Assembly: GCF_003254295.1 (NCBI RefSeq) | Contig: NZ_QKZO01000002.1 | Coordinates: 328,820-392,819 of the forward strand | Length of the DNA: 64,000 nt | Reading direction: 5' to 3' | DNA from: Rhodobacter capsulatus | GTDB taxonomy: Bacteria > Pseudomonadota > Alphaproteobacteria > Rhodobacterales > Rhodobacteraceae | Shown: in pieces, positions 51,753-64,000 of the stretch | Layout of the letters: each line of letters starts with the position of its first letter | How positions within the stretch are numbered: the first letter of the stretch is position 1 | The notes under the pieces: model-generated | The model's input: the letters and a program-made list of their open reading frames with translations, nothing else | The model's database searches: none | What the model was told of the DNA's origin: nothing | Position numbers and translations under genes: made by a program

Positions 51753-53129
51753 TCAGTTCACGCCCAGAGCAACGCGCCAGCCCGGATAGAGCTTGTCGGC
51801 ATCGTTCGGGAAGCTCTCGAACGCCCGGGCAAGTTCGCGATGCGATTTCGCATAGGTCACCAGATCCACGCCCGCCTTCCAGGCATCGCAGGATTGCCGC
51901 AGCGATTTCGCCCCGGCGGTGCCGCCGTCAAGGTGGCCAAAGGCGCCGCCGCCCGAGGTCTGGATCACGTTCGAATGGCCAAGGTTGTCGAAGAAGCCCG
52001 GCAGACGCAGCGCGTTCATGCCGCCCGAGATGATCGGCGTCGTGGCTTTCATGCCGAGCCAGTCCTGATGGTAGAACGGGCCCTGCGCCGCCTCGTCGGT
52101 CAGCATGTAGGCCATGATCTTGTCGGAAGCATCGCCTTCCATCTTGCCATAGCCCATCGTGCCGGTGTGGATTCCGCTAGCCCCTTGCAGACGCGACATC
52201 TTGGACAGAACGAAGGCGGTGTAGCCGCGCATCGACTGCGGCGAGGTCACGGCGCCATGGCCCGCGCGGTGGTAGTGCAGGAACTGCCGCGGGAAGGAGC
52301 GCCGCGCGGTGGTGATCGCCGCCGGGCCGGTGACGTAGCCATCCACGAGGAAGGCGACGTGATCGGCATTTTCGCCAAAGGTTTCAAGGATGTATTCGCC
52401 ACGGGCGACCATTTCGTAATGATCGTCGGCGGTGATGTTGGCCGAGAAGAGCTTGGCTTCGCCGGTTTCGTCCTGCGCCCGTTTCATCGCATCCGCCACC
52501 AGACGGATGGTCTCCTTCAGCGGCGCGAAGGTCTGGTTGCCCTGCGGCTCGTCATTCTTGATGAAATCGCCACCCAGCCAGAATTCATAGCAGGCGTCCG
52601 CAAAGGGCTTCGGACGCAGACCCAGCTTCGGCTTGATGATCGTGCCGACGACCATGCCGCCATCGACCACCGGACGGCCCAGAACCCGCCACATGTCGGC
52701 GATGTTCATCGAGGGGCCGTCGAACAGGCGCAGATAGCAGGGCGGCACGTAGAAATCGTGCATCTTGGCGTATTCGACGTCGCCCATGCCCTGGTTGTTG
52801 CCGATCGTCAGCGTCAGGAACGAGCACAGCATCGCCCGGCCGTCGATGATGTTGCGGTCAAAGAGCTCGACCGGATAGGCGATCTTCATGATCTCTTTTT
52901 CCGGGTCGATCTCATAGACCAGCGCATCGACGCCGCGGGTGAAATCGTCGGTGGTGGACACTTCGACGTTGGTCCCGGTCGAGCTTTCGGCGGCGAAATG
53001 GGCGGCGGTTTCCAGATAGCCGTAGCCCGCCTTGGGCTTCATGATATAGGCGCAGAGCACATGGCGCCCGCCGGCGATGAGATCGGCTTCCTTGAGGTCA
53101 AGCCGGGCGTAACGGTTAGACTGATCCAT
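51753..53129 (-). CDS. cbbM: Form II ribulose-bisphosphate carboxylase CbbM
   Basis: Carboxylates ribulose 1,5-bisphosphate. As a form II enzyme it needs no small subunit. Active-site residues match the R. rubrum enzyme in number: K166 in [15 protein letters not shown], and carbamylated K191 with D193 and E194 in [16 protein letters not shown]. Loop 6 appears as [11 protein letters not shown], which contains catalytic Lys. The length is 458 residues, as in R. capsulatus. It lies 18 bases after the aldolase gene. Form II enzymes have low CO2/O2 specificity and serve under anaerobic, CO2-rich growth and redox balancing. Confidence 0.98.
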   Translation of the reverse strand: MDQSNRYARLDLKEADLIAGGRHVLCAYIMKPKAGYGYLETAAHFAAESSTGTNVEVSTTDDFTRGVDALVYEIDPEKEIMKIAYPVELFDRNIIDGRAMLCSFLTLTIGNNQGMGDVEYAKMHDFYVPPCYLRLFDGPSMNIADMWRVLGRPVVDGGMVVGTIIKPKLGLRPKPFADACYEFWLGGDFIKNDEPQGNQTFAPLKETIRLVADAMKRAQDETGEAKLFSANITADDHYEMVARGEYILETFGENADHVAFLVDGYVTGPAAITTARRSFPRQFLHYHRAGHGAVTSPQSMRGYTAFVLSKMSRLQGASGIHTGTMGYGKMEGDASDKIMAYMLTDEAAQGPFYHQDWLGMKATTPIISGGMNALRLPGFFDNLGHSNVIQTSGGGAFGHLDGGTAGAKSLRQSCDAWKAGVDLVTYAKSHRELARAFESFPNDADKLYPGWRVALGVN

Positions 53130-53147
53130 GATGAGGGGTCCTTTCGA

Positions 53148-54212
53148 TCAGTTGGTTTTCGGCGCAAGCGAGCCGCTGGCATAGCGTTTCGCCATGTCAT
53201 CCATCGGGATGACCTTGATTTTCGAAGCATGGCCCGCGGTGCCGAAGGCTTCAAGACGCGCCTTGCACAGATCGCGCATCGCATCCATCGCGGGTTTGAG
53301 GAATTTGCGCGGATCGAATTCGGCCTTGTTCTGCTCGGCGATGCGGCGGAACTGCCCGGTCATCGCCATGCGGCAGTCGGTGTCGATATTGACCTTGCGC
53401 ACGCCCATCTTGATGCCGCGCACGATTTCCTCGACCGGCACGCCGAAGGTTTGCGGCATCGCCCCGCCGAATTCGTTGATGATGTCCTGCAGATCCTGCG
53501 GCACCGACGACGAGCCGTGCATCACCAGGTGGGTGTTCGGCAGTTTCTTGTGGATCGCCTCGATCACCGACATCGCCAGGATCTCGCCATCGGGCTTGCG
53601 CGAAAATTTGTAGGCGCCATGCGAGGTACCGCAGGCGATGGCCAGCGCGTCCACTTGCGTTTTCTTGACGAAATCGACGGCCTGATCGGGGTCGGTCAGC
53701 AGCATCGAATGATCGAGCTTGCCCACCGCGCCATGGCCATCCTCGGCCTCGCCCTCGCCGGTTTCCAGCGAACCGAGAACGCCCAGTTCGCCCTCGACCG
53801 AGGCGCCGACCCAATGCGCCATCCGCGCAACGCGTTCCGAGATTTCGACGTTATATTCGTAGCTTGCGGGCGTCTTTGCATCCCCTTCCAGCGAGCCGTC
53901 CATCATCACCGAGGTGAAGCCGTGACGGATCGCGGTCATGCAGGTGGCCTCGTTGTTGCCGTGGTCCTGATGCATGCAAAGCGGAATGTCCGGATAGATC
54001 GCGGCCAAGGCTTCGATCATCTTCGCCAGCATGATGTCATTGGCATAGCTGCGCGCGCCGCGCGAGGCCTGGATGATGACCGGCGCATCGACGGCCTTGG
54101 CGGCCTCCATGATGGCGAGGCCCTGTTCCATGTTGTTGATGTTGAAGGCGGGCACGCCATAGGAATATTCTGCGGCGTGGTCCAGCAGTTGCCGAAGGGT
54201 GATCAGTGCCAT
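53148..54212 (-). CDS. cbbA: Class II fructose/sedoheptulose-bisphosphate aldolase (CbbA)
   Basis: Zinc aldolase that joins dihydroxyacetone phosphate with glyceraldehyde 3-phosphate or erythrose 4-phosphate. [20 protein letters not shown] holds the zinc-binding His and active-site Asp-His, and [20 protein letters not shown] follows. [20 protein letters not shown] and [20 protein letters not shown] are the class IIB blocks. The length is 354 residues. A half copy of the interspersed palindrome lies between its start and the gap gene. Confidence 0.97.
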   Translation of the reverse strand: MALITLRQLLDHAAEYSYGVPAFNINNMEQGLAIMEAAKAVDAPVIIQASRGARSYANDIMLAKMIEALAAIYPDIPLCMHQDHGNNEATCMTAIRHGFTSVMMDGSLEGDAKTPASYEYNVEISERVARMAHWVGASVEGELGVLGSLETGEGEAEDGHGAVGKLDHSMLLTDPDQAVDFVKKTQVDALAIACGTSHGAYKFSRKPDGEILAMSVIEAIHKKLPNTHLVMHGSSSVPQDLQDIINEFGGAMPQTFGVPVEEIVRGIKMGVRKVNIDTDCRMAMTGQFRRIAEQNKAEFDPRKFLKPAMDAMRDLCKARLEAFGTAGHASKIKVIPMDDMAKRYASGSLAPKTN

Positions 54213-54236
54213 TTTGGTTTCCTCAACTCGCGGAGC

Positions 54237-54285
54237 TTTTCATCTTGCTCCAAATACCTCGGGGGTCCGGGGGCAGAGCCCCCGG
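54237..54285. repeat. Interspersed palindromic element, copy 7 (half copy), within the cbb operon
   Basis: Only the right arm, TTTTCATCTTGCTC with CAAATACCTCGGGGG (54237-54265), and its flanking hairpin CCGGGGGC-aga-GCCCCCGG (54267-54285) are present. The left arm is missing. It lies between the gap and aldolase genes, in the only long gap (79 bases) of the cbbG-cbbA-cbbM part of the operon. Confidence 0.8.
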
Positions 54286-54291
54286 CTTGGT

Positions 54292-55293
54292 TCAGATCAG
54301 CTTGCCCATCGCGACGGCGGTATCCGCCATGCGGTTCGAGAAGCCCCATTCATTGTCATACCACGACAGGATGCGGACCATCCGGCCCTCCATCACCTTG
54401 GTCTGATCCATGTGGAAGACCGAGGAATGCGGATCGTGGTTGAAGTCGGTCGACACGTTCGGCTGGTCGGTATAGCCCAGCACGCCTTTCAGCGGGCCAT
54501 CCGCCGCGGCACGGATCGCGGCGTTCACTTCCGCAACGGTGGTGTCGCGCGCGGCTTCGAACACCAGATCCACCACCGAGACATTCGGGGTGGGAACCCG
54601 GATCGCGACGCCGTCAAGCTTGCCCTTGAGTTCCGGCAGCACCAGCCCCACGGCCTTGGCGGCGCCGGTCGAGGTCGGGATCATGCTGAGCGCGGCGGCG
54701 CGGGCGCGGTAGAGATCCTTGTGCATCGTGTCGAGCGTCGGCTGATCGCCGGTATAGCTGTGGATCGTCGTCATGAAGCCTTTCGAGATTCCGATCGCGT
54801 CATTCAGCGCCTTGGCGACGGGGCTCAGGCAGTTGGTGGTGCAGGACGCGTTCGACACGACCATGTCTTCGGCCGTCAGCGTGGCGTGGTTCACGCCAAA
54901 GACGATGGTCTTGTCGGCGTTGTCGCAGGGCGCCGAGACCAGAACGCGTTTCGAGCCGTTTTGCAGGTGGGCAGCGGCCTTGTCCTTGGTGGTGAAGATG
55001 CCGGTGCATTCCAGCGCGACATCGACATTGCCCCAGGGGAGTTCGGCCGGGTTGCGGATCGCGGTGACCTTGATCGGGCCGCGGCCGACGTCGATCCAGT
55101 CCTCGCCGGTGGTCACGGTCGCCGGGAAGCGGCCGTGGACGCTATCGAAGCGCAGCAGATGGGCATTGGTCTCGACCGGGCCAAGGTCGTTGATCGCGAC
55201 GACTTCGATATCGGTGCGGCCCGATTCGACGATGGCGCGCAGCACGTTGCGGCCGATGCGGCCAAAACCGTTGATGGCAACTTTGACGGTCAT
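54292..55293 (-). CDS. gap: Glyceraldehyde-3-phosphate dehydrogenase (CbbG)
   Basis: Reduces 1,3-bisphosphoglycerate in the Calvin cycle. [18 protein letters not shown] is the dinucleotide fold, [17 protein letters not shown] places the catalytic Cys at 151, and [31 protein letters not shown] and [13 protein letters not shown] complete the family. The protein has 333 residues. It starts 8 bases after transketolase. Residues N-D after the second beta strand suggest NAD use, but NADP cannot be excluded. Confidence 0.96.
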   Translation of the reverse strand: MTVKVAINGFGRIGRNVLRAIVESGRTDIEVVAINDLGPVETNAHLLRFDSVHGRFPATVTTGEDWIDVGRGPIKVTAIRNPAELPWGNVDVALECTGIFTTKDKAAAHLQNGSKRVLVSAPCDNADKTIVFGVNHATLTAEDMVVSNASCTTNCLSPVAKALNDAIGISKGFMTTIHSYTGDQPTLDTMHKDLYRARAAALSMIPTSTGAAKAVGLVLPELKGKLDGVAIRVPTPNVSVVDLVFEAARDTTVAEVNAAIRAAADGPLKGVLGYTDQPNVSTDFNHDPHSSVFHMDQTKVMEGRMVRILSWYDNEWGFSNRMADTAVAMGKLI

Positions 55294-55301
55294 CTTTTCC
55301 C

Positions 55302-57275
55302 TCAGATCAGGTTTTTTGCTTCAGAGACAATCGCCTCTGCGGTGATGTTGAAGTGTTGATAAAGCTGCGGGGCAGGGGCCGAGGCGCCAAAGCCGGTCAT
55401 GCCGACAAAGGCGTCGGTCGGCCCGAGCAGCAAGCACCAGCCCTGCCGGATCGCGGCCTCGCAGCCTACCCGCGGCGCCGTGCCCAGAACCTTGGTCACA
55501 TAGTCACGCGGTTGCGCCGCGAAAAGTTCAAAGCAGGGGGCGGAGACGACGGCGGCGCGGATGCCTTCCTTCGCCAGCTGATCGGCGGCGGCGAGCGCAA
55601 TCTCGACCTCGGAGCCGGTGGCGATCAGCGTCACCTGCCGGTCCTCGGGATCGCGCAACAGATAAGCGCCGCGCGCGGTCAGGTTCTCGGCCGTATGCGT
55701 GGTGCGCACCGTCGGCAGGTTCTGCCGCGACAGCACCAGCAGGCTCGGCGTCGCCTTCGAGGTCATGGCGATTTCCCAGGCCTCGGCGGTCTCGACCGCA
55801 TCGGCGGGGCGGATCACGTTCAGGTTCGGGATCGCCCGCAGCGAGGCCAGATGCTCGACCGGCTGGTGCGTCGGACCGTCTTCGCCCAGACCGATCGAGT
55901 CATGGGTCATCACGTAAGTGACGGGAACCCCCATCAGCGCCGAAAGCCGGATCGCGGGGCGGCAGTAATCGGCAAAGGCCATGAAGGTGCCGCCATAGGG
56001 GCGCAGGCCGCCATGCAGCGCGATGCCGTTCATCGCCGCCGCCATCCCGTGTTCGCGGATGCCGTAGTGGATGTAATTGCCCGCAAAGGCGCCCGGCTTC
56101 ACCGAAACCATCCCCTTCGACCGGGTCAGATTCGAGCCGGTCAGATCGGCCGAGCCGCCGACGGATTGGGGCAGGGTGGCGTTCACCACCTCAAGCGCCA
56201 TTTCGCTGGCCTTGCGCGTCGCGACCTTCGGCTTGTCGGCCGAAAGACGCGCTTTATAGGCCGCGATGGCGGCGGGCAGGGCCGATGTGTCATCGGCCTC
56301 GGCCTTGATGAAGTCGGCGCGGGCAGCGTGGTTTTGCAACCGCGCCTCCCAGTTTGCCCGCGCCGAAGCCCCCCGTGCCGCAACCCGGCCCCAGGCCGCG
56401 GTGAGTTCGGAAGGGATTTCGAAAGGAGCATGCGGCCAGTCAAGGAAGGCCCGGGCCGCGGCGATTTCCTCGGCGCCGAGCGGCGCGCCGTGCACATCAT
56501 GGCCGCCCTGCTTGTTCGGCGCACCAAAGCCGATCACGGTGCGGCAGGCGATCATCGAGGGACGCGGGTCGGCCTTGGCGGCCTCGATCGCGGCGGCGAT
56601 GTCATTGGGCGCATGGCCGTCGCAGGATTGCACATGCCAGCCCGAGGCGGCAAAACGCGCCAGCTGATCGGTCGAGGTCGAAAGATCGGTGTCGCCGTCG
56701 ATGGTGATGCGGTTGTCATCCCAAAGCACGATCAGACGGCCCAGCCCCAGATGCCCGGCCAGGTCGATCGCCTCGTGGCTGATGCCCTCCATCAGGCAGC
56801 CGTCCCCGGCGATGACATAGGTGAAATGATCCACAAGATCATCGCCATAGCGGGCGTTCTTCATGCGCTCGGCCAGCGCCATGCCGACCGCGGTCGCAAT
56901 CCCCTGACCGAGCGGGCCGGTGGTCATCTCGATGCCGTCCGCATGGCCATATTCCGGGTGACCGGCGGTGCGGGCGCCAAGCTGACGGAAGTTCTTCAGC
57001 TGCTCGATATCCATGTCGGCATAGCCGAGCAGATGGTGCAGCGCGTAAAGCAGCATCGAGCCGTGCCCCGCGGACAGCACGAAGCGGTCGCGGTCGGGCC
57101 ATTTCGGCGCGGCGGGGTCGATTTTCATGAAACGGTTGAAAAGAACGGTGGCAACATCGGCCATGCCCATCGGCATGCCGGGATGCCCGGATTTCGCCTG
57201 TTCCACCGCATCCATCGCCAGCGCCCGAATGGCATTGGCCATCCGCGTTTCCTGCGCCATATCCAGATCCTTCAT
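55302..57275 (-). CDS. cbbT: Transketolase (CbbT)
   Basis: Thiamine-diphosphate enzyme that moves two-carbon units between sugar phosphates. [20 protein letters not shown] holds the first conserved His, [20 protein letters not shown] and [20 protein letters not shown] the TPP-binding motif, and [20 protein letters not shown] the catalytic Glu. [20 protein letters not shown] is the substrate-binding block. From ATG 57275 the length is 657 residues, with GGAGGAGG directly upstream. It follows prk after 83 bases and precedes gap by 8. Confidence 0.97.
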   Translation of the reverse strand: MKDLDMAQETRMANAIRALAMDAVEQAKSGHPGMPMGMADVATVLFNRFMKIDPAAPKWPDRDRFVLSAGHGSMLLYALHHLLGYADMDIEQLKNFRQLGARTAGHPEYGHADGIEMTTGPLGQGIATAVGMALAERMKNARYGDDLVDHFTYVIAGDGCLMEGISHEAIDLAGHLGLGRLIVLWDDNRITIDGDTDLSTSTDQLARFAASGWHVQSCDGHAPNDIAAAIEAAKADPRPSMIACRTVIGFGAPNKQGGHDVHGAPLGAEEIAAARAFLDWPHAPFEIPSELTAAWGRVAARGASARANWEARLQNHAARADFIKAEADDTSALPAAIAAYKARLSADKPKVATRKASEMALEVVNATLPQSVGGSADLTGSNLTRSKGMVSVKPGAFAGNYIHYGIREHGMAAAMNGIALHGGLRPYGGTFMAFADYCRPAIRLSALMGVPVTYVMTHDSIGLGEDGPTHQPVEHLASLRAIPNLNVIRPADAVETAEAWEIAMTSKATPSLLVLSRQNLPTVRTTHTAENLTARGAYLLRDPEDRQVTLIATGSEVEIALAAADQLAKEGIRAAVVSAPCFELFAAQPRDYVTKVLGTAPRVGCEAAIRQGWCLLLGPTDAFVGMTGFGASAPAPQLYQHFNITAEAIVSEAKNLI

Positions 57276-57358
57276 GGCTCCTCCTCCCTGATGAGCCCTT
57301 CGTCCGAGCGGCGGGCCCGGTTTGCCGGACCTCGCCAATGTCTTGAAATCACGTCGTT

Positions 57359-58237
57359 TCAGGCGCGCGCGCGGCGGCCTTCGCGGACCAGCCGCTCGAT
57401 CAGGGGCGTCAGGATCAGCTGCATCGCCAGATCCTGCTTGTTGCCCGGGATCACGATCGAATTCGCCCGGCTCATCCAGGATCCATGGATCATCGAGGTC
57501 AGATAGGGGAAGTCGATGCCGCGCGGGTTGCGGAACCGGATCACGATCAGGCTTTCGTCCGGCGTCGGGATCCAGCGGGTGATGAACGGGTTCGACGTGT
57601 CGACCACCGGCACGCGCTGGAAGTTGATGTCGGTCTGCGAGAATTGCGGCACGATGCAATGCACATAGGCATGCATGCGGCGCAAGATGACATCGGTGAC
57701 GGCCTCGGTCGTGTAGCCGCGCTGCGCACGGTCGCGGTGGATCTTCTGGATCCATTCGAGGTTGATCACCGGCACGACACCGATCTTCAGATCGGCATGG
57801 GCGGCGATATTGATGTCCTCGGTCGAGACGCAGCCATGCAGGCCTTCGTAGAAGAGAAGGTCGGTGTCTTCCTCGAACGGCGCCCAATCGGTGAAATGGC
57901 CCGGTTCGACGCCGTATTTCGCCGATTCATTGGCGTCATGGACATAACGCCGGGTGCGGCCCTTGCCGGTTTCACCATATTCGCGGAAGACGCGTTCCAG
58001 ATCTTCCAGCGCATTCGCCTCGTAGGAGAAATGCGAGAAGGTGGCATCGCCCGCGGCATAGCGGCGGTCCAGTTCCGCCTTCATGTCGGCGCGGTTGAAG
58101 CGGTGGAAGGCGTCGCCCTCGATCGAGACCGCGCGCACGCCTTCGCGGCGGAAGATCTGGTCGAAGGTGGCCTTGACGGTCGAGGTGCCAGCGCCCGAGG
58201 AGCCGACGACAGAGATGATGGGATATTTTTTCGACAT
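57359..58237 (-). CDS. cbbP: Phosphoribulokinase (CbbP)
   Basis: Makes ribulose 1,5-bisphosphate from ribulose 5-phosphate and ATP; with RubisCO it is specific to the Calvin cycle. [20 protein letters not shown] is the P-loop (about 8-27). [40 protein letters not shown] and [20 protein letters not shown] hold the substrate and catalytic residues of the bacterial octameric type. It lacks the redox cysteines of the plant enzyme. The length is 292 residues. It starts 4 bases after the cbbF stop. Confidence 0.97.
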   Translation of the reverse strand: MSKKYPIISVVGSSGAGTSTVKATFDQIFRREGVRAVSIEGDAFHRFNRADMKAELDRRYAAGDATFSHFSYEANALEDLERVFREYGETGKGRTRRYVHDANESAKYGVEPGHFTDWAPFEEDTDLLFYEGLHGCVSTEDINIAAHADLKIGVVPVINLEWIQKIHRDRAQRGYTTEAVTDVILRRMHAYVHCIVPQFSQTDINFQRVPVVDTSNPFITRWIPTPDESLIVIRFRNPRGIDFPYLTSMIHGSWMSRANSIVIPGNKQDLAMQLILTPLIERLVREGRRARA

Positions 58238-58241
58238 GAGA

Positions 58242-59237
58242 TCAGCTCCGGAAAAGACCGCGGGTGTTGAAGAGTGCCGAGGTCTCCTCCCCGGGCAGGT
58301 CGTGATAGGCGGTGACGCGCGCCACCTTGGCCGCGCAGCCAAAAACGAAGGGCGTGCGCGCATGCAGCTTGTCGGGCAGGGCCGAGAGGATGTCCTCGCA
58401 GCCGTCGGTGGCGCCGCCGCCCACTTGCGTGATCAGAAAGGCGATCGGCGCACATTCATAGACATGGCGCAGACGGCCGCGGGCATAGCCCTTGCGTTCG
58501 TCGCCCGGGTAAAGAAAGACGCCACCGCGCATCAGGATGCGGTGGGTTTCGGCAACGAGCGAGGCGATCCAGCGCATGTTGAAATTGCGCCCGCGCGGCC
58601 CCTCGGCGCCCGCCACCAGATCGTCGATGAAGGCGCGGATCGGCGAGGGCCAGTGCCGGTAGTTCGAGGCGTTGATCGCATATTCCGAGGTGTCTTGCGG
58701 CAGCATCTTGATGTCGGGCAGGCGCTTGAAGTTGCGGCTGTCGAGGTCAAGCACCCAGTGATGCACGCCGCGCCCGAAGCTGCAGACCAGCGCGCATTGC
58801 GGCCCGTAGATGATATAGCCGCCCGCCAGCTGTTCCGAGCCCTTGCGCAGGAAGCTGGTGTTCGGATCGTCGGTCGCCGGGAAGATCGAGAAGATCGTGC
58901 CGATCGACACGTTCACGTCGATGTTCGAGGAGCCGTCGAGCGGGTCGATGGCCAGCGCCAGCGTGCCTTCGCCCAGCGTCACCACCTCGTCCTGTTCTTC
59001 GGAAGCATAATAAGCGACGGCGGTGCCGGTCAGCGCCTCGCGGAAGGCGTCATCGGCCATCACGTCAAGCGCCTTTTGACCATCGCCCCCGGCATTGGTG
59101 CCGACGCCCGCTGCCAGGTCCGCATCCACCCCGTTGCGGGCAATAGTGCGGGCCAGATCCGCCCCCACACGCGCCAGCCGGGTCATCACATCCGCCAGTT
59201 CCGGGCTAAGCCCGAGACCTTCAAGCTCGATCGCCAT
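58242..59237 (-). CDS. cbbF: Fructose-1,6/sedoheptulose-1,7-bisphosphatase, class I (CbbF)
   Basis: Removes the 1-phosphate from fructose and sedoheptulose bisphosphates. [20 protein letters not shown] is the metal-binding signature, [10 protein letters not shown] the second metal block, and [20 protein letters not shown] and [12 protein letters not shown] the active-site C-terminal part. The length is 331 residues. ATG 59237 has GAGGAGGAGG upstream. It is the first gene of the operon, divergent from cbbR. Confidence 0.96.
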   Translation of the reverse strand: MAIELEGLGLSPELADVMTRLARVGADLARTIARNGVDADLAAGVGTNAGGDGQKALDVMADDAFREALTGTAVAYYASEEQDEVVTLGEGTLALAIDPLDGSSNIDVNVSIGTIFSIFPATDDPNTSFLRKGSEQLAGGYIIYGPQCALVCSFGRGVHHWVLDLDSRNFKRLPDIKMLPQDTSEYAINASNYRHWPSPIRAFIDDLVAGAEGPRGRNFNMRWIASLVAETHRILMRGGVFLYPGDERKGYARGRLRHVYECAPIAFLITQVGGGATDGCEDILSALPDKLHARTPFVFGCAAKVARVTAYHDLPGEETSALFNTRGLFRS

Positions 59238-59329
59238 GGCCTCCTCCTCATTCGGTTGGCCGGACGTTGCGCCGAAAGCGGTTTCATGCAAATTTGAAAT
59301 TCGGCAACTCGCTTTCAGGAAAATTTAAC
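59238..59329. promoter_or_regulatory. cbbF/cbbR divergent control region
   Basis: The 92-base gap carries TTTCA (59282-59286) facing TGAAA (59295-59299) with 8 bases between, plus flanking GAAA-gcgg-TTTC just upstream and a further TTTC near 59313. This dense set of T-rich and A-rich half sites is what a LysR-type regulator such as CbbR binds. The exact box is not defined by the sequence alone. Confidence 0.55.
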
Positions 59330-60271
59330 ATGGTCCGGCTGGACGGGATCACGATGAAGCAACTGCGCGCGCTCAGAGCGGTTGCAAAATGGGGCTCTCT
59401 GACCGCGGCGGGACAGGCGCTTGGCCTGACGACGCCCGCAATTCATACGCAAATCAAGGGCTTGGAGGATGCAGTTCAAGTGCGCCTGTTGCAGCGGGCG
59501 ACGGATGGGGCGGGGTCGGACCTGACCGATGCCGGTCATGCGATGCTGGCGGCGGCGAAGCGGATCGAAGACGCTTTGTCGCAGGCCGGGGCCGATCTGG
59601 CAGCGCTATCACGCGGGAAAACCGGTCGGGTCACGCTGGGCGTGGTCTCGACGGCGAAATATTTCGCGCCAAGGCTGGTCAAGGCGCTGAGTCTTTCGCA
59701 CCCGGATATCGAAGTGGCGCTGCGGGTGGGCAACCGCGAAACCACGATCGAGGGGCTGGAACGCGGCGCCTTTGAAATTGCGATCATGGGGCGGCCACCG
59801 CGGCGGCCGCCGGTGCTGGCCGAGCCGCTTGGTCCGCATCCGCATAGCTTGCTCGTGCCGCCGGGGCATCGGCTGCTGGGGCAGGGGGTCAGTGCGGATG
59901 CGCTGCTGGACGAGGTGTTCCTGACGCGCGAGCCGGGCTCGGGGACGCGGATCCTGATGGAGCGCTGGCTGGACCGGGTGGCGGACGGGCGCGCCTTCGA
60001 GACGATGGAGATGGAAAGCAACGAGACGATCAAGCAGGCGGTGATGGCGGGCCTTGGCATCGCGTTTCTCAGCCTGCATACGGTGACCGAGGAACTGGGC
60101 TCGGGGCGGCTGGTGGAACTCTCGGCGCCGGGTCTGCCGATCGTGCGCAACTGGTTCATGGTCCGGCGCGAGGACGAGGTGCCGCGTCCGGTGGCCGAAC
60201 GGCTGTGGGAGGCGATCCTGGCGCTTCGGGGCAGTTATTTCCCAACGATTCCGATGATTGACGCATCGTGA
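59330..60271 (+). CDS. cbbR: LysR-type Calvin cycle regulator CbbR
   Basis: A 313-residue LysR-family regulator. The N-terminal winged helix-turn-helix is MKQLRALRAVAKWGSLTAAG with QALGLTTPAIHTQIKGLED. The inducer-binding domain starts near residue 100 (GRVTLGVVSTAKYFAPRLVK; FAPRL is a CbbR-type block), with TREPGSGTRILMERWLD and KQAVMAGLGIAFLSLHT further on. It activates the cbb operon in response to Calvin cycle metabolites. ATG 59330 has CAGGA upstream, and the gene is divergent from cbbF. Confidence 0.95.
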   Translation: MVRLDGITMKQLRALRAVAKWGSLTAAGQALGLTTPAIHTQIKGLEDAVQVRLLQRATDGAGSDLTDAGHAMLAAAKRIEDALSQAGADLAALSRGKTGRVTLGVVSTAKYFAPRLVKALSLSHPDIEVALRVGNRETTIEGLERGAFEIAIMGRPPRRPPVLAEPLGPHPHSLLVPPGHRLLGQGVSADALLDEVFLTREPGSGTRILMERWLDRVADGRAFETMEMESNETIKQAVMAGLGIAFLSLHTVTEELGSGRLVELSAPGLPIVRNWFMVRREDEVPRPVAERLWEAILALRGSYFPTIPMIDAS

Positions 60272-60352
60272 TCGCGGGGTCATTGTGAGCGCAAACGGTC
60301 CACTGGCCAAGGTTGGCTCAGGCCGTGGACCATCTGTCGGAAGGAGACTGCA

Positions 60353-61324
60353 ATGCGCTATGCGATGGCCGTGACCGCCCCGGGCGGGGTGGAGAATTTT
60401 CGCCGGATCGACCGTGAGCTGCCGCCGCCGGGCCCGGGCGAGGTGGTGCTGCGCCAGACCGCGATCGGGTTGAACTATATCGACGTCTATTTCCGCACCG
60501 GGCTTTATCCCTGGGACGTGCCGGCGGATCTGATCCCCGGGGGCGAAGCGGCGGGGGTGATCGAGGCGGTCGGACCCGGGGTCGATCTGCCGCCGGGCCT
60601 GCGCGTCGCCTATACGGTGCGCAATGGCGCCTATGCCAGTCATCGGGTGATCGCGGCCGATGATCTGGTGCCGATCCCGGAGGGCATCAGCGACGAGATC
60701 GCGGCGGCGGTGATGCTCAAGGGGCTGACCGTGCATTACCTGATCCATCATTCCTATCCGGTGGCTGCGGGGGATTGCGTGCTGGTGCATGCGGCAGCGG
60801 GCGGTGTCGGGTTGCTGGCCGGGCAATGGCTGAAGCACAAGGGCGTGCGGGCGATCGGCACGGCGGGCACGCCCGAGAAATGCGCGCTGGCGCTGGCGCA
60901 TGGTTATGATGCGGTGATCGACTACAAGACCACGGATTTCGTCGCCGAGACGATGCGGCTGACCGATGGCAAGGGCGTGCAGGCGGTTTATGACTCGGTC
61001 GGTGCGGTGACGGTGAAGAAATCGATCGAGGTGCTGGAGACCTTCGGCACGCTGGTCAGTTTCGGGCAAAGCTCGGGTCCGGCGCTGGATTTCCGCATCA
61101 CCGATCTGGCGCGCGGCTCGCTGCGGCTGACACGGCCGACGCTGTTCCATCATACGGCGCAGCCGGGCTGGCTGCGCCAGGCCAGCCGCGAGATCTTCGA
61201 TCTGATCCAGGACGGCACGATCCGGGTCGAGATCGGGCAGCGCTACGACCTGAAGGATGTCGCCGCCGCCCATACCGCGCTTGAGAGCCGAAAAACCATC
61301 GGCTGCACGATTTTGACCCCATGA
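60353..61324 (+). CDS. qor: NADPH:quinone oxidoreductase (zeta-crystallin type)
   Basis: A 323-residue member of the zinc-free medium-chain dehydrogenases. EVVLRQTAIGLNYIDVYFRT is the quinone-oxidoreductase start, and GLYPWDVPADLIPGGEAAGV with IEAVGPGV follows. VLVHAAAGGVGLLAGQWLKH is the nucleotide-binding motif, and DFVAETMRLTDGKGVQAVYD is typical. It reduces quinones with NADPH. GGAAGGAG lies 7 bases before the ATG. A long perfect stem follows. The qor neighbour of the cbbII operon is known in R. capsulatus. Confidence 0.92.
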   Translation: MRYAMAVTAPGGVENFRRIDRELPPPGPGEVVLRQTAIGLNYIDVYFRTGLYPWDVPADLIPGGEAAGVIEAVGPGVDLPPGLRVAYTVRNGAYASHRVIAADDLVPIPEGISDEIAAAVMLKGLTVHYLIHHSYPVAAGDCVLVHAAAGGVGLLAGQWLKHKGVRAIGTAGTPEKCALALAHGYDAVIDYKTTDFVAETMRLTDGKGVQAVYDSVGAVTVKKSIEVLETFGTLVSFGQSSGPALDFRITDLARGSLRLTRPTLFHHTAQPGWLRQASREIFDLIQDGTIRVEIGQRYDLKDVAAAHTALESRKTIGCTILTP

Positions 61325-61384
61325 CGGATCTCGTACAGCACCTATATTTTACATAATACTGATTATGGGATTTGCTCGTGTGAG

Positions 61385-61421
61385 ATCAAAGGCGCCACCT
61401 CTTCGAGGTGGCGCCTTTGAT
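61385..61421. terminator. Bidirectional terminator between qor and pgm
   Basis: A perfect 17-base stem (61385-61401 with 61405-61421; core AAAGGCGCCACCTC / GAGGTGGCGCCTTT) around TTC. T-runs flank the stem on both strands. pgm ends three bases beyond. Confidence 0.85.
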
Positions 61422-61423
61422 TG

Positions 61424-64000
<2,577 letters not shown>

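Overview
The window comes from a high-GC alphaproteobacterium of the Rhodobacter group, and most probably from Rhodobacter capsulatus. Four things point there. The nifR3-ntrB-ntrC-ntrY-ntrX-hfq cluster has a 324-residue NifR3 and an NtrC without the GAFTGA loop. The cytochrome c maturation cluster is ordered ORF124-helA-helB-helC-ORF52-helX, with small proteins of exactly 124 and 52 residues. A form II Calvin cycle operon lies next to its own cbbR, with qor and pgm beyond. HemB lacks the metal-binding cysteines. These comparisons rest on remembered literature; no search was run.

Layout. 1-4.6 kb: the tail of an MttB-like methyltransferase gene, dusA, a TSUP permease, mazG and an M20 amidohydrolase. 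4.6-10.9 kb: yajC-secD-secF, then the small ORF124 gene and ccmABCDG, so protein export and cytochrome c assembly are joined. 10.9-15.5 kb: hpt, a COQ10-like protein, an ammonium transporter not linked to glnK, cinA-C, pgpA and fused ispDF. 15.7-24.6 kb: the nitrogen-control block dusB/nifR3-ntrB-ntrC-ntrY-ntrX-hfq-hflX. 24.7-35.6 kb: a penicillin-acylase-type hydrolase, a beta-hydroxyacid dehydrogenase, ssb, a lytic transglycosylase, a SYLF lipoprotein, hemB, a small membrane protein and mfd. 35.6-45.3 kb: an MFS exporter, a DsbA-like protein and an acyl-CoA ligase on one strand, a CsbD-like protein, an entericidin-like peptide, an orphan peptide-binding protein, a candidate small RNA, a 3-hydroxybutyrate dehydrogenase-like SDR, a DUF502 protein and a pseudouridine glycosidase/kinase pair. 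45.6-48.4 kb: rpsB-tsf and a LuxR-type regulator with no luxI beside it. 48.6-60.3 kb: the Calvin cycle operon cbbF-P-T-G-A-M-E, a thioredoxin-fold gene, cbbZ and cbbY, ending near a sulfurtransferase-like gene, with divergent cbbR. 60.3-64 kb: qor, pgm and the 3' part of glgX.

How the genes work together. The cbb operon encodes Calvin cycle steps plus phosphoglycolate salvage (CbbZ). NtrB/NtrC and NtrY/NtrX sense nitrogen and redox state, and Hfq feeds into nitrogen-fixation control. The Ccm genes supply cytochromes c for photosynthetic and respiratory electron flow.

Besides ordinary genes, the window carries at least seven copies of an interspersed palindromic element. Its arms read roughly CCCCCGAGGTATTTG and CAAATACCTCGGGGG, often flanked by GGGGGC-GCCCCC hairpins. 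The copies lie between genes, including two inside apparent operons. Other non-coding signals are a promoter-plus-terminator unit at 41557-41671 that looks like a small RNA gene, and a less GC-rich stretch at 47.45-47.68 kb with a hairpin and a possible 47-codon frame. I saw no rRNA, tRNA, CRISPR array, prophage or insertion sequence.
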